NCBI RefSeq assembly: GCF_033063295.1
Contig: NZ_JAWJZH010000001.1
Coordinates: 186,001 to 250,000, forward strand
DNA from: Nitrosomonas sp. Is35
GTDB lineage: Bacteria; Pseudomonadota; Gammaproteobacteria; Burkholderiales; Nitrosomonadaceae
Direction: 5' to 3'
Length of the DNA stretch: 64,000 bases
A program made the position numbers and the translations under genes. The notes under the pieces were generated by a model. That model saw only the letters and a list, made by a program, of their open reading frames with translations. It was not told where the DNA came from and searched no databases. Shown here one piece after another: positions 1 to 8,731 of the stretch (positions are counted from its first letter, which is position 1; each line of letters starts with the position of its first letter).

Positions 1-91
1 GTCTGCACATCCTATCGGGCTGCAATATCATAAAAACAAGTATTTGTTTGTGAGACAGATTTGAGATATTTGACATTAATTAGGATAATAT

Positions 92-313
92 TTAAGAATC
101 ATCCGTTTTAAATATCAATGTACCTAATGCTGCAACTATTAACATGATAACAAGATGAATAGCTAAGCGAGTTAAATCTATTTCAACCTCAAATATACCG
201 GTTCCATTATTACCAAATAATGTACCCAGAACTTTCCTATCTAAAGAAGGAGGTGTGAATATTAAATGATATCCTGCTGCTCTAATGATTCTTATAGTTT
301 CTACATTTTCCAT
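92..313 (-). CDS. Small hypothetical membrane protein
   Basis: A 73-residue reading frame that I do not recognise. The ATG at 313 is used here; a TTG two codons upstream (319) is possible. The first two thirds are polar; the C-terminal third (from about LTRLAIHLVIMLIVAALGTL) is hydrophobic enough for one membrane helix and is followed by a short charged tail. It sits alone just outside the first IS copy, in AT-rich sequence unlike the housekeeping genes nearby, so it may be accessory DNA or a fragment of a longer gene extending to the left. Confidence that it is expressed is low. Confidence 0.35.
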   Translation of the reverse strand: MENVETIRIIRAAGYHLIFTPPSLDRKVLGTLFGNNGTGIFEVEIDLTRLAIHLVIMLIVAALGTLIFKTDDS

Positions 314-363
314 ACCCAAAGTGGGATAAACAATGTAATTCCATGGCGGATAGATTCCAATTA

Positions 364-1167
364 GGGCCTGTTAACGCTATTTGATATAATTTGGTGATGG
401 AAATCACCGAAACTCAATATCAACAGATCGAGCACTGCCTGCCGCGTCAGCGTGGCAACGTCAGCCATTCCAATCTGCAAGTTCTCAATGCCATTCTTTA
501 CGTTGCCGAGCATGGCTGCAAGTGGCGAGGACTGCCCAAGCGATTCGGCAACTGGCATACCATCTATACCCGCATGAATCGCTGGGCAAAGAGTGGTGTA
601 CTGAGCCATGTATTTGGGCAACTTCAGCATCAGCAAATCATCCGTATCCGTATTGAAACTGTTTCGCTGGACAGCACCAGCATCAAAGTCCATCCCGACG
701 GTACGGGTGCGTTAAAAAAAACGGCCCCCAATCCATCGGAAAATCTCGAGGTGGATGGACCACCAAAATTCATCTGGTTGCCGCAGATTCCAGAACAACC
801 ATAGGCTTTGCCCTCTCGCCCGGTCACGCCCACGATGCGCCAGAGGGCAGGCAGCTTTTGCTTTCCCTCGGTCCCGTCAATACGCCCACCTACCTGCTGA
901 TGGATCGTGCTTATGAGGGCGACCAAACCTGGCAACTGGCACTAGATTTGGGTTACATCCCGGTTGTTCCGCCCAAAGCAAATCGCTTGTCACCCTGGGA
1001 ATACAACCGTGCCATGTACAAAAAACGCAACGAGATCGAACGATTGTTCAGAAGGCTCAAGGGATTTCGCCGCATCTTCTCCAGGTTCGATAAGCTCGAT
1101 GTCGTCTTCATCTCCTTTATCCACTTCGCTCTCATCGTCGAAGCAATCAGATTGTGTTAACAGACCC
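364..1167 (+). mobile_element. IS5-family insertion sequence, copy 1 (804 bp)
   Basis: One of three nearly identical 804-bp elements in the window. The ends are imperfect inverted repeats (GGGCCTGTTAAC at 364-375 and its partner at 1156-1167, one mismatch). A TA dinucleotide flanks both sides (362-363 and 1168-1169), matching the short TA-type target duplication of the IS427 group of IS5. It carries a transposase split over two reading frames. Copy 1 differs from the others at only a few bases, so it appears recently active. Confidence 0.9.
397..1160 (+). CDS. IS5-family transposase by -1 frameshift (orfA/orfB), copy 1
   Basis: DDE transposase made from two overlapping frames. OrfA (from ATG 397, ending 804) has the N-terminal domain and the first catalytic Asp in VSLDSTS. 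Slipping back one base in the run of eight A at 714-721 joins it to the frame that continues with KSRGGWTTKIHL and orfB (to 1160). OrfB has the second Asp in LMDRAYEG and the Glu in RNEIERLFRRLKG. This arrangement is the known IS427-group strategy. Nothing in the sequence suggests inactivation. The frameshift itself is inferred from frame and motif continuity. Confidence 0.85.
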
Positions 1168-1244
1168 TAGTGCATTCGGTAGCTTTATAGATATTTGACG
1201 CATTTTGGTTTTCATCAGCAGAAGGAAAAGAGATACTTCAGTTA

Positions 1245-1447
1245 TTAGTGCTCAACTTCTGCACCAACTACCTAACCCGCATCACCCGCTTATTCACATC
1301 CTCAATCTTCACCAGAATTTTCAATCGATCCTGGCCGGAGAGCGAGTATTCGCCGCTGCTTTGAATCAGTTAGATGATTTTTATGGGATCGATCGGCGGG
1401 TTGGGGATGAATTGCACTTGAATGCTGTCGGCGCTGGCGTTGATGCG
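1245..1447 (-). pseudogene. Diverged duplicate of the mfd 3' end
   Basis: These 203 bases align without gaps to the last part of mfd at 2111-2313, in the same orientation, with about 20 mismatches counted by eye (roughly 90% identity). The copy includes the mfd stop codon region and the codons for the extreme C-terminus, then similarity ends abruptly at 1447. It is not a gene by itself. Between the two copies lie brnT and brnA, so the pair forms direct repeats around a TA module. Explanations include integration of an element carrying a replacement mfd 3' end, or an old tandem duplication. Confidence 0.85.
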
Positions 1448-1479
1448 CTAATATCACGGTGATTCCTGTTATCCCAATA

Positions 1480-1725
1480 TTAACTGGATTTGCCCGGCTG
1501 CTGGGTTAAGTTGATCAAAGTTTTTGTTTCTTCCAGTAAATGCCGCAGAGCATTGTTAACCGCTTCATCGTTCGGGAAAGCTTTCGCGATGTCGGGCTCA
1601 AGAAGCACCACGTTGGTTTCTACCTTGATACGGCTGGCATATTTTCCGCGAATAATTTTACCGAAATCAGACCGTTTGTATTCCGGTCTTAGCTCGTCTG
1701 TCACTTCAGATTTAACCTTCTTCAT
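1480..1725 (-). CDS. brnA: BrnA-family antitoxin
   Basis: The 81-residue product is basic at its N-terminus (MKKVKSEVTDELRPEYKRSD) and resembles BrnA, the DNA-binding antitoxin that neutralises BrnT and represses the operon. The start at 1725 is preferred over the longer frame to 1782 because GGAGAAG lies just upstream and because this start overlaps the end of brnT by 14 bases, the usual toxin-first layout of brnTA. The KRSDFGKIIRGKYA segment followed by a helical C-terminus fits the family. The pair lies between two copies of the mfd 3' end, suggesting horizontal arrival. Confidence 0.8.
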   Translation of the reverse strand: MKKVKSEVTDELRPEYKRSDFGKIIRGKYASRIKVETNVVLLEPDIAKAFPNDEAVNNALRHLLEETKTLINLTQQPGKSS

Positions 1726-1984
1726 AAATTTTCTTCTCCGTATTTGTAGCCAATCGTGCTGATATGATTCTAATCGTATCACCGCTTTCCGTATGCGCCA
1801 CCGCGAGTAAACGTCCTTGGGAGGAAATGCCGAATGTTACATATCGCTCCTCGTTTTCCGAATGATCGGGATCATGAGTAGTCGCAGAAAATACATCGCG
1901 CAATGCACTGGATGCTTCTTCAAAAGTGACACCATGTTTACGATGGTTAAGCGCAGCTTTCTTGGCATTCCACTCAAAGTGCAT
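1712..1984 (-). CDS. brnT: BrnT-family ribonuclease toxin
   Basis: A 90-residue protein with the BrnT signature: an N-terminal FEWNAKKAALNHRKHGVTFEEA segment, the central ERYVTFGISSQGRLLAVAHTE strand region and RIISARLATNTEKKIYEE at the end. BrnT toxins are RelE-fold ribonucleases that stop translation and are held inactive by BrnA. The toxin is the first gene and overlaps the antitoxin start by 14 bases. About 125 bases separate it from the mfd stop; no promoter there is convincing by eye. The gene looks complete. Function is assigned from family resemblance only. Confidence 0.85.
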   Translation of the reverse strand: MHFEWNAKKAALNHRKHGVTFEEASSALRDVFSATTHDPDHSENEERYVTFGISSQGRLLAVAHTESGDTIRIISARLATNTEKKIYEEG

Positions 1985-2103
1985 AAAGACCGATGTGCCT
2001 CCGCTTTTAATGAAATCGCTTTAGAAAATACTTTCCAACTGACGGTTAAGTTATCACAAAATACGTCTGAATAGCGTTTCGCAGGTGGTTTTTCAACGGT
2101 CTG

Positions 2104-5100
2104 TTAATTGTTAGTGCCCAACTTCTGCACCAACTCCTTAATCCGCATCACCCGCTTATTCACATCTTCAATCTTCACCAGAATTTTCAGCCGATCCTGA
2201 CCGGAGAGGGAATATTCGCGGCTACTTTGGATCAGTTGGATGATTTTGAGCGGGTCGATCGGCGGGTTGGGGATGAATTGCACTTGGATGCTGTCGGCGC
2301 TGGCGTCGATGCGGGTGATGCCGAGCGGTTTTGCGATGATGCGCAGGCGGTGGCAGTCGAGCAGGGCGCGCGCCGGGTTGGGCAGCAGGCCGAAGCGGTC
2401 GATCAGTTCGCGTTGCATGTCGTCGAGCTGGTCGTTGTCGGTGCAGTTGGCCATGCGTTTGTACAGCACTAGGCGTTCGTGGATGTCGTGGCAGTAATCT
2501 TCCGGCAGCAGCGCGGGCACGTGCAGGTTGATTTCGGTGGCGACGCCCAATGGGTGCTGCATGTCGGGTTCCTTGCCTTGCTTGAGCGATTGGATCGCGG
2601 TATCCAGCATCGAGCTGTACAGGCTGAAGCCGATTTCCTGCATTTCCCCGCTTTGCGATTCGGAGAGCACCGCCCCAGCACCGCGGATTTCCAGGTCGTG
2701 CATCGCCAGATAAAAGCCGGAGCCGAGTTCTTCCATCGCTTGAATCGCTTCCAGACGTTTCTTGGCTTGTCCGCCGAGCGCTTCTTCCGGTGGTGTGAGC
2801 AAATACGCGTAAGCCTGATGATGCGAACGCCCGACTCGTCCGCGCAATTGGTGCAGTTGCGCTAGGCCGAATTTGTGCGCGTTGTTGATGATGATGGTGT
2901 TGGCGCTCGGGATGTCGATGCCGGTTTCGATGATGGTGGTGCACAGCAGAATGTTGAAGCGCTGCTGATAAAAGTCGCGCATGACGTGTTCCAGTTCGCG
3001 TTCCGGCATTTGCCCGTGGGCGACGTTGATACGCGCTTCCGGCAGCAGGCCGGACAGTTTCTCGTACATCAATTGGATGCTGCTGACTTCGTTGTGCAGG
3101 AAATAAATCTGCCCGCCGCGTTTCAGTTCGCGCAAGCACGCTTCACGGATGATGCCCATCGAAAAGCTGCTGACAAAGGTGCGGATGGCCAAGCGGCGCT
3201 GCGGTGCAGTGGCGATGATGGAGAAATCGCGCAGCCCTTCCAGTGACATCGCCAACGTGCGCGGGATCGGCGTGGCGGTCAGCGTCAGCACGTCGACTTC
3301 GGCGCGCAGTTTTTTGAGCTGTTCCTTTTGCCGCACGCCGAAGCGGTGCTCTTCGTCGATGATGACCAAGCCCAGATTTTTGAAATGCACGTCTTTCTGA
3401 ATCAGTTTGTGCGTGCCGATGATGATGTCGATTTCGCCTTTCCCAAGACCGGCCAGCGCTTGCGTTTGCTCCTTCGCGGAACGGAAGCGTGACAATTCGG
3501 CGATTCTGACCGGCCATTGATCGGCGATCAAGCCGAAACGGTCGGAGAAATTCTGGAAATGCTGTTCCGCGAGCAGCGTGGTCGGCACCAGCACCGCGAC
3601 TTGCTTGCCGTCGGCCACCGCGATAAATGCGGCGCGCAACGCCACTTCGGTTTTGCCGAAGCCGACATCGCCGCAAATCAGCCGATCCATCGGCTTACCG
3701 GAAGTTAAATCACCGATCACCGCATTGATCGCTGCCGCCTGATCGGCTGTTTCCTCAAACCCGAAACCTTCGGCAAAGGCATCGTAATCATGTTGCCGCA
3801 GCGTAAATTGATGGCCTTCGCGCGCGGCGCGTTGCGCATACAGATTCAGCAATTCCGCCGCGGTATCGCGCACCTGCTGCATCGCTTTACGTTTGGCTTT
3901 GTCCCATTGGCTGCTGCCGAGCTTGTGCAGCGGCGCGGATTCCGGCGCGGCGCCGCTATAGCGGCCGATCAGATACAGCTGCGAGACCGGCACGTACAAT
4001 TTGTCGCCGCCTTCGTATTCCAGCGCCAGAAATTCGCTCATTTCGCCCGGCTCACCTTCGCCCACATCCATGCTGACCAAGCCGAGATAGCGTCCGATGC
4101 CATGCTGTTCATGCACCACCGGATCGCCCGGTTTGATTTCCGACAAATCGCGCAGGATGTTGTCGGTCGATGTGGTCTTGCGCGATTCACGCTCGCGCCG
4201 CCCATGCACATGCGTGGCGTACAATTCGCTTTCGGTGATGAAAGCCAGTTTTTCGGGCGCATCGATGAAACCGGTATGCAGCGGCGCGACACTCAGCATG
4301 AAGGATTGCGCGCTATTCAGAAACTGAGCGTAGTCCTGGCAAAGATCCGGATGCAAATCGTATTGATGCAAATACTCGGCAATCAATTCGCGCCGCCCCA
4401 TGCTTTCCGCCAGCAACAGCACCCGGCCGCCGGTCATCTTGAACTGTGCGATGAACACTGCCAGTTTTTCCAGCGGGTTTTCCACATGCCGGTTGACTTG
4501 CACCGATGGCAACGGTGCGGTAGTTTTGGGCGCGGCCAGTTTGACATCCTGTCCGTTGGACAAAATCTCAATGCGTCCATACGGCTTGAGCTGGCCGAAG
4601 AAGCTATCGCTGGTCAGGAATAATTCAGCCGGAGGCAGCAACGGCCGGTCGCTATCGCCGCGCAACAATTGATAACGCGACTGGGTGTCGTGCCAGAATT
4701 CGTCGATCACCGGACGCACATCCTGGTGCAGGCAGAGCAAGGTGTTTTCGGGTAAATAATCAAACAGTGTGGCGGTTTGCGTAAAGAACAGCGGCAAATA
4801 ATATTCGATGCCTGCAGGCGTCAGGCCTTTGCTGATGTCCTTGTAGATTTGTTTTTTCGACGGATCGCCTTCGAATTTCTCGCGGAAATTGCCGCGAAAG
4901 CAAGTGCGGCCGGCTTCGTCGAGCGGGAATTCGCGCGCGGGTAACAAGCGGATTTCCTTGACCGGATAAATACTACGCTGCGTGTCGACATCGAAGGTGC
5001 GGATGGTGTCGATGTCATTGTCCAGCAAATCGATGCGGTACGGTAGCGGGCTGCCCATCGGGTACAGATCGATCAAGCCGCCGCGCACGCTGTATTCACC

Positions 5101-5589
5101 CGGTGAGAAAACTTGCGTGACATGCGAGTAGCCCGCTAGCGTCAACTGACTGCGCAATCCCGCAACATCCAATGTTTCGCCTTGTTTCAGAAAGAACGTA
5201 TGCGCAGCGAGGTATTCGCGCGGCAGCATGCGGTAGAGCGCCGTCGTCAACGGTGCGATCAGCACATCGCAAGCGCCATTCATGACCTGATAGAGCGTGG
5301 CCAGACGTTCCGAGACGAGATCGTGATGCGGCGAGAACGTATCGTACGGCAGCGTTTCCCAATCCGGCAGCAAATGCGTTCTCAGTTCCGGCGCAAAATA
5401 GGGAATTTCTTCCAATAGCCGCTGCGCATCTAGCGCGTTCGCTGTGATGATGGTGACCGGTTTCGCTTGCTGTGCCAATTGCGCCAGAAACAGCGCGTCA
5501 CTGGAGCCATCAAAATGAGCGTAACGTAAAACGGTGCCGAGTGCGGGTAGAGTGTGCTTTTGTTGCATAGTGAATGTGCCAGTTGCCAT
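2104..5589 (-). CDS. mfd: Transcription-repair coupling factor Mfd
   Basis: A 1161-residue protein, close to the usual ~1150. Mfd removes RNA polymerase stalled at DNA lesions and recruits UvrA to start nucleotide excision repair. Seen in order: the N-terminal UvrB-like module, the RNA polymerase-interaction region (about 480-550, with the KPGDPVVHEQHGIGRYLG stretch), a superfamily 2 helicase with GDVGFGKTEV (Walker A), DEEH in IIDEEHRFGV, TATPIPRTL, and QLRGRVGRS (motif VI), then the C-terminal TRCF domain. The start could instead be the ATG at 5568; neither has a clear Shine-Dalgarno. Its last 203 bp are duplicated at 1245-1447. It is single, not in an obvious operon, and complete. Confidence 0.97.
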   Translation of the reverse strand: MATGTFTMQQKHTLPALGTVLRYAHFDGSSDALFLAQLAQQAKPVTIITANALDAQRLLEEIPYFAPELRTHLLPDWETLPYDTFSPHHDLVSERLATLYQVMNGACDVLIAPLTTALYRMLPREYLAAHTFFLKQGETLDVAGLRSQLTLAGYSHVTQVFSPGEYSVRGGLIDLYPMGSPLPYRIDLLDNDIDTIRTFDVDTQRSIYPVKEIRLLPAREFPLDEAGRTCFRGNFREKFEGDPSKKQIYKDISKGLTPAGIEYYLPLFFTQTATLFDYLPENTLLCLHQDVRPVIDEFWHDTQSRYQLLRGDSDRPLLPPAELFLTSDSFFGQLKPYGRIEILSNGQDVKLAAPKTTAPLPSVQVNRHVENPLEKLAVFIAQFKMTGGRVLLLAESMGRRELIAEYLHQYDLHPDLCQDYAQFLNSAQSFMLSVAPLHTGFIDAPEKLAFITESELYATHVHGRRERESRKTTSTDNILRDLSEIKPGDPVVHEQHGIGRYLGLVSMDVGEGEPGEMSEFLALEYEGGDKLYVPVSQLYLIGRYSGAAPESAPLHKLGSSQWDKAKRKAMQQVRDTAAELLNLYAQRAAREGHQFTLRQHDYDAFAEGFGFEETADQAAAINAVIGDLTSGKPMDRLICGDVGFGKTEVALRAAFIAVADGKQVAVLVPTTLLAEQHFQNFSDRFGLIADQWPVRIAELSRFRSAKEQTQALAGLGKGEIDIIIGTHKLIQKDVHFKNLGLVIIDEEHRFGVRQKEQLKKLRAEVDVLTLTATPIPRTLAMSLEGLRDFSIIATAPQRRLAIRTFVSSFSMGIIREACLRELKRGGQIYFLHNEVSSIQLMYEKLSGLLPEARINVAHGQMPERELEHVMRDFYQQRFNILLCTTIIETGIDIPSANTIIINNAHKFGLAQLHQLRGRVGRSHHQAYAYLLTPPEEALGGQAKKRLEAIQAMEELGSGFYLAMHDLEIRGAGAVLSESQSGEMQEIGFSLYSSMLDTAIQSLKQGKEPDMQHPLGVATEINLHVPALLPEDYCHDIHERLVLYKRMANCTDNDQLDDMQRELIDRFGLLPNPARALLDCHRLRIIAKPLGITRIDASADSIQVQFIPNPPIDPLKIIQLIQSSREYSLSGQDRLKILVKIEDVNKRVMRIKELVQKLGTNN

Positions 5590-5829
5590 GCCGGAAAATG
5601 CAGCGTGCGCGCAGAAACCGGCGTGAAATCGAAAGCATCATATTATATGCCAGTTTCAAGATGCCTTTCTTTTAGGAACAAGTTGCGGTGGTGGATTAAC
5701 TATAAAAGTGCAAATTGTTGTGTTATTTGTCATTTGAAATTGCGTTGGATAGCGCTATTCTTAATACGCCGGTCATAAATGGCTGGTATTTATCGTAGAA
5801 TATTAAATAGCTTAGCCGGTGGAAAGAAT

Positions 5830-6663
5830 ATGAGTGCTTTCATGAAACTGAATATGTGGCGATTGGAACAAAAAATAATGCTGTTTACGTACAGGATGAT
5901 TGCGGTGGCGTGTTTGACGGCACCGGCTTTTGCGCAAAATGTTTCCGCCACGGCATTAACCACCGAGAATCAACAAAAAATTGAACTGGCCGTGTGGAAG
6001 TATGCCATCGATACACCCTTATTGTTGAGCACGATCGACTGGTTTCGCGACCTGACGCGCAATTCGCGCGAATCGGCCGCCATTGCCGAGCTTTCCCGTC
6101 TGGAGTTCATGCGCGCGCAACTCGAGCTGGATTCAAACCGCCGCATTCAATTGTTTGAGAATTGTATTGCGATTGCAGACCAGTCACTGGCGCTGAACGC
6201 GAATGACGTGCGCGGACTTTTCTGGAAAGCTGCCGCGATGGGAAAAATGGCCGAGAGCAGCGGCATTGTAAGTGCGCTGAGAATGATCGGACCGATGGAG
6301 AAAATGCTGTTGAAAGTGGTTGCGCTGGACGAGCAATACGAGAACGCCGGAGCGCATCGCGCGCTGGGTCGCATTTATCACAAACTACCCGGATTTCCCA
6401 TCAGTTTTGGCAGTAACCAAAAAGCCCTGATGCACATGAAACGGGCGCATGAACTGTTTCCGCGCGATGTCATCACACGCGCTTTTTACGCCGAATTGCT
6501 GTACGACGTCGGCAGAAAAGAAGAGGCGCGCAAGCATGCGAATTTTGTGCTGGCGACACCGATCGCCGATGAGGATGCATTGGAATTTTCCGAGTATGTC
6601 GATATCGCACTGGACGTGATCAAGAAAACCGGCGGCTCTGAATTCAGAGTTGGTAATTACTAA
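5830..6663 (+). CDS. Secreted TPR-like protein resembling TatT
   Basis: A 277-residue protein with a hydrophobic segment ending MIAVACLTAPAFAQN, a plausible signal peptide cut after AFA. The rest is helical and repeat-like, with stretches such as AGAHRALGRIYHKLPGFPIS and KALMHMKRAHELFPRD that resemble the TPR-like TatT component associated with some TRAP transporters. No TRAP transporter genes are nearby, so a transport role is not supported by context. The start at 5830 is preferred because GGAAAG lies just upstream; a frame-open ATG at 5779 and an internal ATG at 5878 are alternatives. Periplasmic location is inferred. Confidence 0.6.
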   Translation: MSAFMKLNMWRLEQKIMLFTYRMIAVACLTAPAFAQNVSATALTTENQQKIELAVWKYAIDTPLLLSTIDWFRDLTRNSRESAAIAELSRLEFMRAQLELDSNRRIQLFENCIAIADQSLALNANDVRGLFWKAAAMGKMAESSGIVSALRMIGPMEKMLLKVVALDEQYENAGAHRALGRIYHKLPGFPISFGSNQKALMHMKRAHELFPRDVITRAFYAELLYDVGRKEEARKHANFVLATPIADEDALEFSEYVDIALDVIKKTGGSEFRVGNY

Positions 6664-6792
6664 CTTCCTCCCGAACAAGGGCTATCTGCGCACTGCGGTG
6701 CGGCATCCGGTTTTCTTTTTTGATCTAACTTGCTTCTCCACTGAGCAAATCAGCTACACTAGCGCATCTCTCTAATATCCTGGCAAAGTTTT

Positions 6793-7392
6793 ATGACAGA
6801 AACAGTGATCGATTTGATCCGCCACGGTCAGCCTGCGGGCGGACGCCGCTATCGCGGCCACGGTGTGGACGATCCGCTCAGCGAGAAGGGCTGGTCGCAA
6901 ATGTGGCATGCCGTCGGAAACTATAATGACTGGAACCACATCATCACTTCCCCGCTGCAACGCTGCCAGGCGTTTGCATTTGCACTCGGAGAACGTCACG
7001 GCATCGACGTTACGGTCGAATCGCGCTTCAAGGAAGTCGGATTCGGCGAATGGGAAGGGCTCAGCCACGATGAAATCAAGATTGGCCGTGTTACTGACTA
7101 TCAGGCTTTCCTGCGCGATCCGGTCAACTGCCGCCCGCCCGGCGCCGAACCGCTCGATGATTTTATCCAGCGCGTCAGCTCCGCCTATGAAGAAGCGATC
7201 GAACGCTACCACAGCAGCCATTTTCTGATCGTCGCACATGCCGGCGTGATGCGCGCAGTTGTTGCTAAAACTGTGCATGCCGCCCCGGCTGGGCTGTATC
7301 GAATCAAGATCAGCAACGGCGGGATAACGCGCATTCGCCAGACCGAAACGGGTGGTGTGCTGGAATTGTTGAATGGGAAGTTGTCAGGTTGA
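6793..7392 (+). CDS. Histidine phosphatase (phosphoglycerate mutase-like) family protein
   Basis: A 199-residue cytoplasmic enzyme of the branch with the catalytic histidine in LIRHGQP near the N-terminus (residue 11). Other family features are SPLQRCQAFA (the conserved Arg after a Ser-Pro), FGEWEGLSHDEI and the second histidine in LIVAHAGVMRAV. The closest subfamilies by eye are alpha-ribazole phosphatase (CobC-like) and SixA/GpmB-like phosphatases, but no cobalamin genes are nearby, so the substrate is unknown. The gene is intact and ends 18 bases before the second IS copy. Confidence 0.85.
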   Translation: MTETVIDLIRHGQPAGGRRYRGHGVDDPLSEKGWSQMWHAVGNYNDWNHIITSPLQRCQAFAFALGERHGIDVTVESRFKEVGFGEWEGLSHDEIKIGRVTDYQAFLRDPVNCRPPGAEPLDDFIQRVSSAYEEAIERYHSSHFLIVAHAGVMRAVVAKTVHAAPAGLYRIKISNGGITRIRQTETGGVLELLNGKLSG

Positions 7393-7409
7393 ATAACAAT
7401 TTCTCTTTA

Positions 7410-8213
7410 GGGCCTGTTAACACAATCTGATTGCTTCGACGATGAGAGCGAAGTGGATAAAGGAGATGAAGACGACATCGAGCTTATCGAACCTGGAGAA
7501 GATGCGGCGAAATCCCTTGAGCCTTCTGAACAATCGTTCGATCTCGTTGCGTTTTTTGTACATGGCACGGTTGTATTCCCAGGGTGACAAGCGATTTGCT
7601 TTGGGCGGAACAACCGGGATGTAACCCAAATCTAGTGCCAGTTGCCGGGTTTGGTCGCCCTCATAAGCACGATCCATCAGCAGGTAGGTGGGCGTATTGA
7701 CGGGACCGAGGGAAAGCAAAAGCTGCCTGCCCTCTGGCGCATCGTGGGCGTGACCGGGCGAGAGGGCAAAGCTTATGGTTGTTCTGGAATCTGCGGCAAC
7801 CAGATGAATTTTGGTGGTCCATCCACCTCGAGATTTTCCGATGGATTGGGGGCCGTTTTTTTTAACGCACCCGTACCGTCGGGATGGACTTTGATGCTGG
7901 TGCTGTCCAGCGAAACAGTTTCAATACGGATACGGATGATTTGCTGATGCTGAAGTTGCCCAAATACATGGCTCAGTACACCACTCTTTGCCCAGCGATT
8001 CATGCGGGTATAGATGGTATGCCAGTTGCCGAATCGCTTGGGAAGTCCTCGCCACTTGCAGCCATGCTCGGCAACGTAAAGAATGGCATTGAGAACTTGC
8101 AGATTGGAATGGCTGACGTTGCCACGCTGACGCGGCAGGCAGTGCTCGATCTGTTGATATTGAGTTTCGGTGATTTCCATCACCAAATTATATCAAATAG
8201 CGTTAACAGGCCC
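7410..8213 (-). mobile_element. IS5-family insertion sequence, copy 2 (804 bp)
   Basis: Same 804-bp element as at 364-1167 but in the opposite orientation. The terminal inverted repeats (7410-7421 and 8202-8213) are perfect over 12 bases (GGGCCTGTTAAC), and TA flanks each side (7408-7409, 8214-8215). Copies 1 and 2 therefore form inverted repeats around mfd and its neighbours, a layout that could support inversion of about 6.2 kb. Confidence 0.9.
7417..8180 (-). CDS. IS5-family transposase by -1 frameshift (orfA/orfB), copy 2
   Basis: OrfA starts at ATG 8180 and runs out at 7773; orfB ends at 7417. The A8 slippage site appears here as eight T at 7856-7863 on the plus strand. The two catalytic Asp and the Glu are present in the same motifs as copy 1 (LDSTS, MDRAYEG, NEIERLFRRLKG). 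It carries GDQTRQLAL where copy 1 has GDQTWQLAL. It looks intact and able to act in trans on the other copies. Confidence 0.85.
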
Positions 8214-8320
8214 TAGATAAGCGATATAGATCTCCCCTAAGACCCAGAGTCTGACAGCAGTAAAGTTTAAGTAATAGGCATTCCTAACTTTCTAATATAT
8301 TGCTTGATATAATGAAATAC

Positions 8321-8351
8321 CTATAATGTACATACTTTATGTACATTATAG
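8321..8351. promoter_or_regulatory. 31-bp palindromic operator with embedded -10 box
   Basis: A perfect inverted repeat: 14-base arms CTATAATGTACATA (8321-8334) and its reverse complement (8338-8351) around the spacer CTT. It lies 8 bases before the ATG of the Phd-type antitoxin. TATAAT (8322-8327) sits inside the left arm, with TTGCTT (8300-8305) 16 bases upstream as a possible -35; a second TATAAT occurs at 8308-8313. Phd/YefM antitoxins repress their own promoters by binding such palindromes, so autoregulation is inferred. Confidence 0.75.
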
Positions 8352-8359
8352 GTTCTCCC

Positions 8360-8605
8360 ATGACTTCAGTGAATGTGACTGAATTACGCCAGCATTTACC
8401 CGAATACCTTAAACAAGTGCAAGCAGGCGAAGCAATTGCAATCACTTTGCACGGCAAAACCATCGCCCATATCATTCCCGATCACGCAAAAAGCGAACGT
8501 GAAGCAGCGCTGAGTCGTTTGGATGCGCTGCGCGGCACGGTTATTGTTGGTGACATCCTTGCGCCTCTGGATGAAGAATGGCTGGGTGATGCTGATCATC
8601 TGTGA
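8360..8605 (+). CDS. Phd/YefM-type antitoxin, orphan
   Basis: An 81-residue protein beginning MTSVNVTELRQHLPEYLKQV, followed by GEAIAITLHGKTIAHIIP, which is the usual Phd/YefM DNA-binding N-terminal domain. The C-terminal segment (EEWLGDADHL) is the expected toxin-binding tail. The start at 8360 is chosen over an ATG-like start at 8339 because the latter lies inside the operator palindrome. The toxin gene that overlaps its 3' end is frameshifted and truncated, so this antitoxin seems to be left without a working partner. Confidence 0.8.
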   Translation: MTSVNVTELRQHLPEYLKQVQAGEAIAITLHGKTIAHIIPDHAKSEREAALSRLDALRGTVIVGDILAPLDEEWLGDADHL

Positions 8606-8731
8606 TACGCAATTTTGTTATTTTGGGCAGATCGCTGCGAGCGCTTGACGATAGCCGCTCAACAGGCTGTGGAGCATGGCCTGGCGGGTGGTAAGCTGGC
8701 TTGCGCTGCATTTGGTGATCACTGTTTCTAA
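8589..8731 (+). pseudogene. Frameshifted, truncated VapC (PIN) toxin
   Basis: Starting at ATG 8589, overlapping the antitoxin by 17 bases, the frame reads MLIICDTQF and then breaks. From 8618 the +2 frame continues LFWADRCERLTIAAQQAVEH and then GLAGGKLACA, an N-terminal PIN-domain sequence with the first catalytic Asp in CDT. The frame ends at 8731, so only about 47 of the usual ~130 codons remain. A small indel near 8613-8618 plus loss of the 3' two thirds explains this. The remnant stops at the end of the opposing membrane-protein gene. Confidence 0.75.

Noticed and set aside
1205..1462. An 85-codon plus-strand frame after the first IS
   Set aside because: It is antisense to the duplicated mfd 3' end and not a gene.
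2222..3139. Long reading frame in another frame of mfd (305 codons)
   Set aside because: It lies wholly inside mfd, has a low-complexity Arg/His/Pro composition, and matches no family; it is a shadow of a GC-rich gene.
3790..4623. A 277-codon plus-strand frame over mfd
   Set aside because: Antisense shadow of mfd with no recognisable domain.
6690..6722. Possible terminator after the TPR-like gene
   Set aside because: Only a 5-base stem (CGCAC/GTGCG) not adjacent to the T-rich run; too weak to call.
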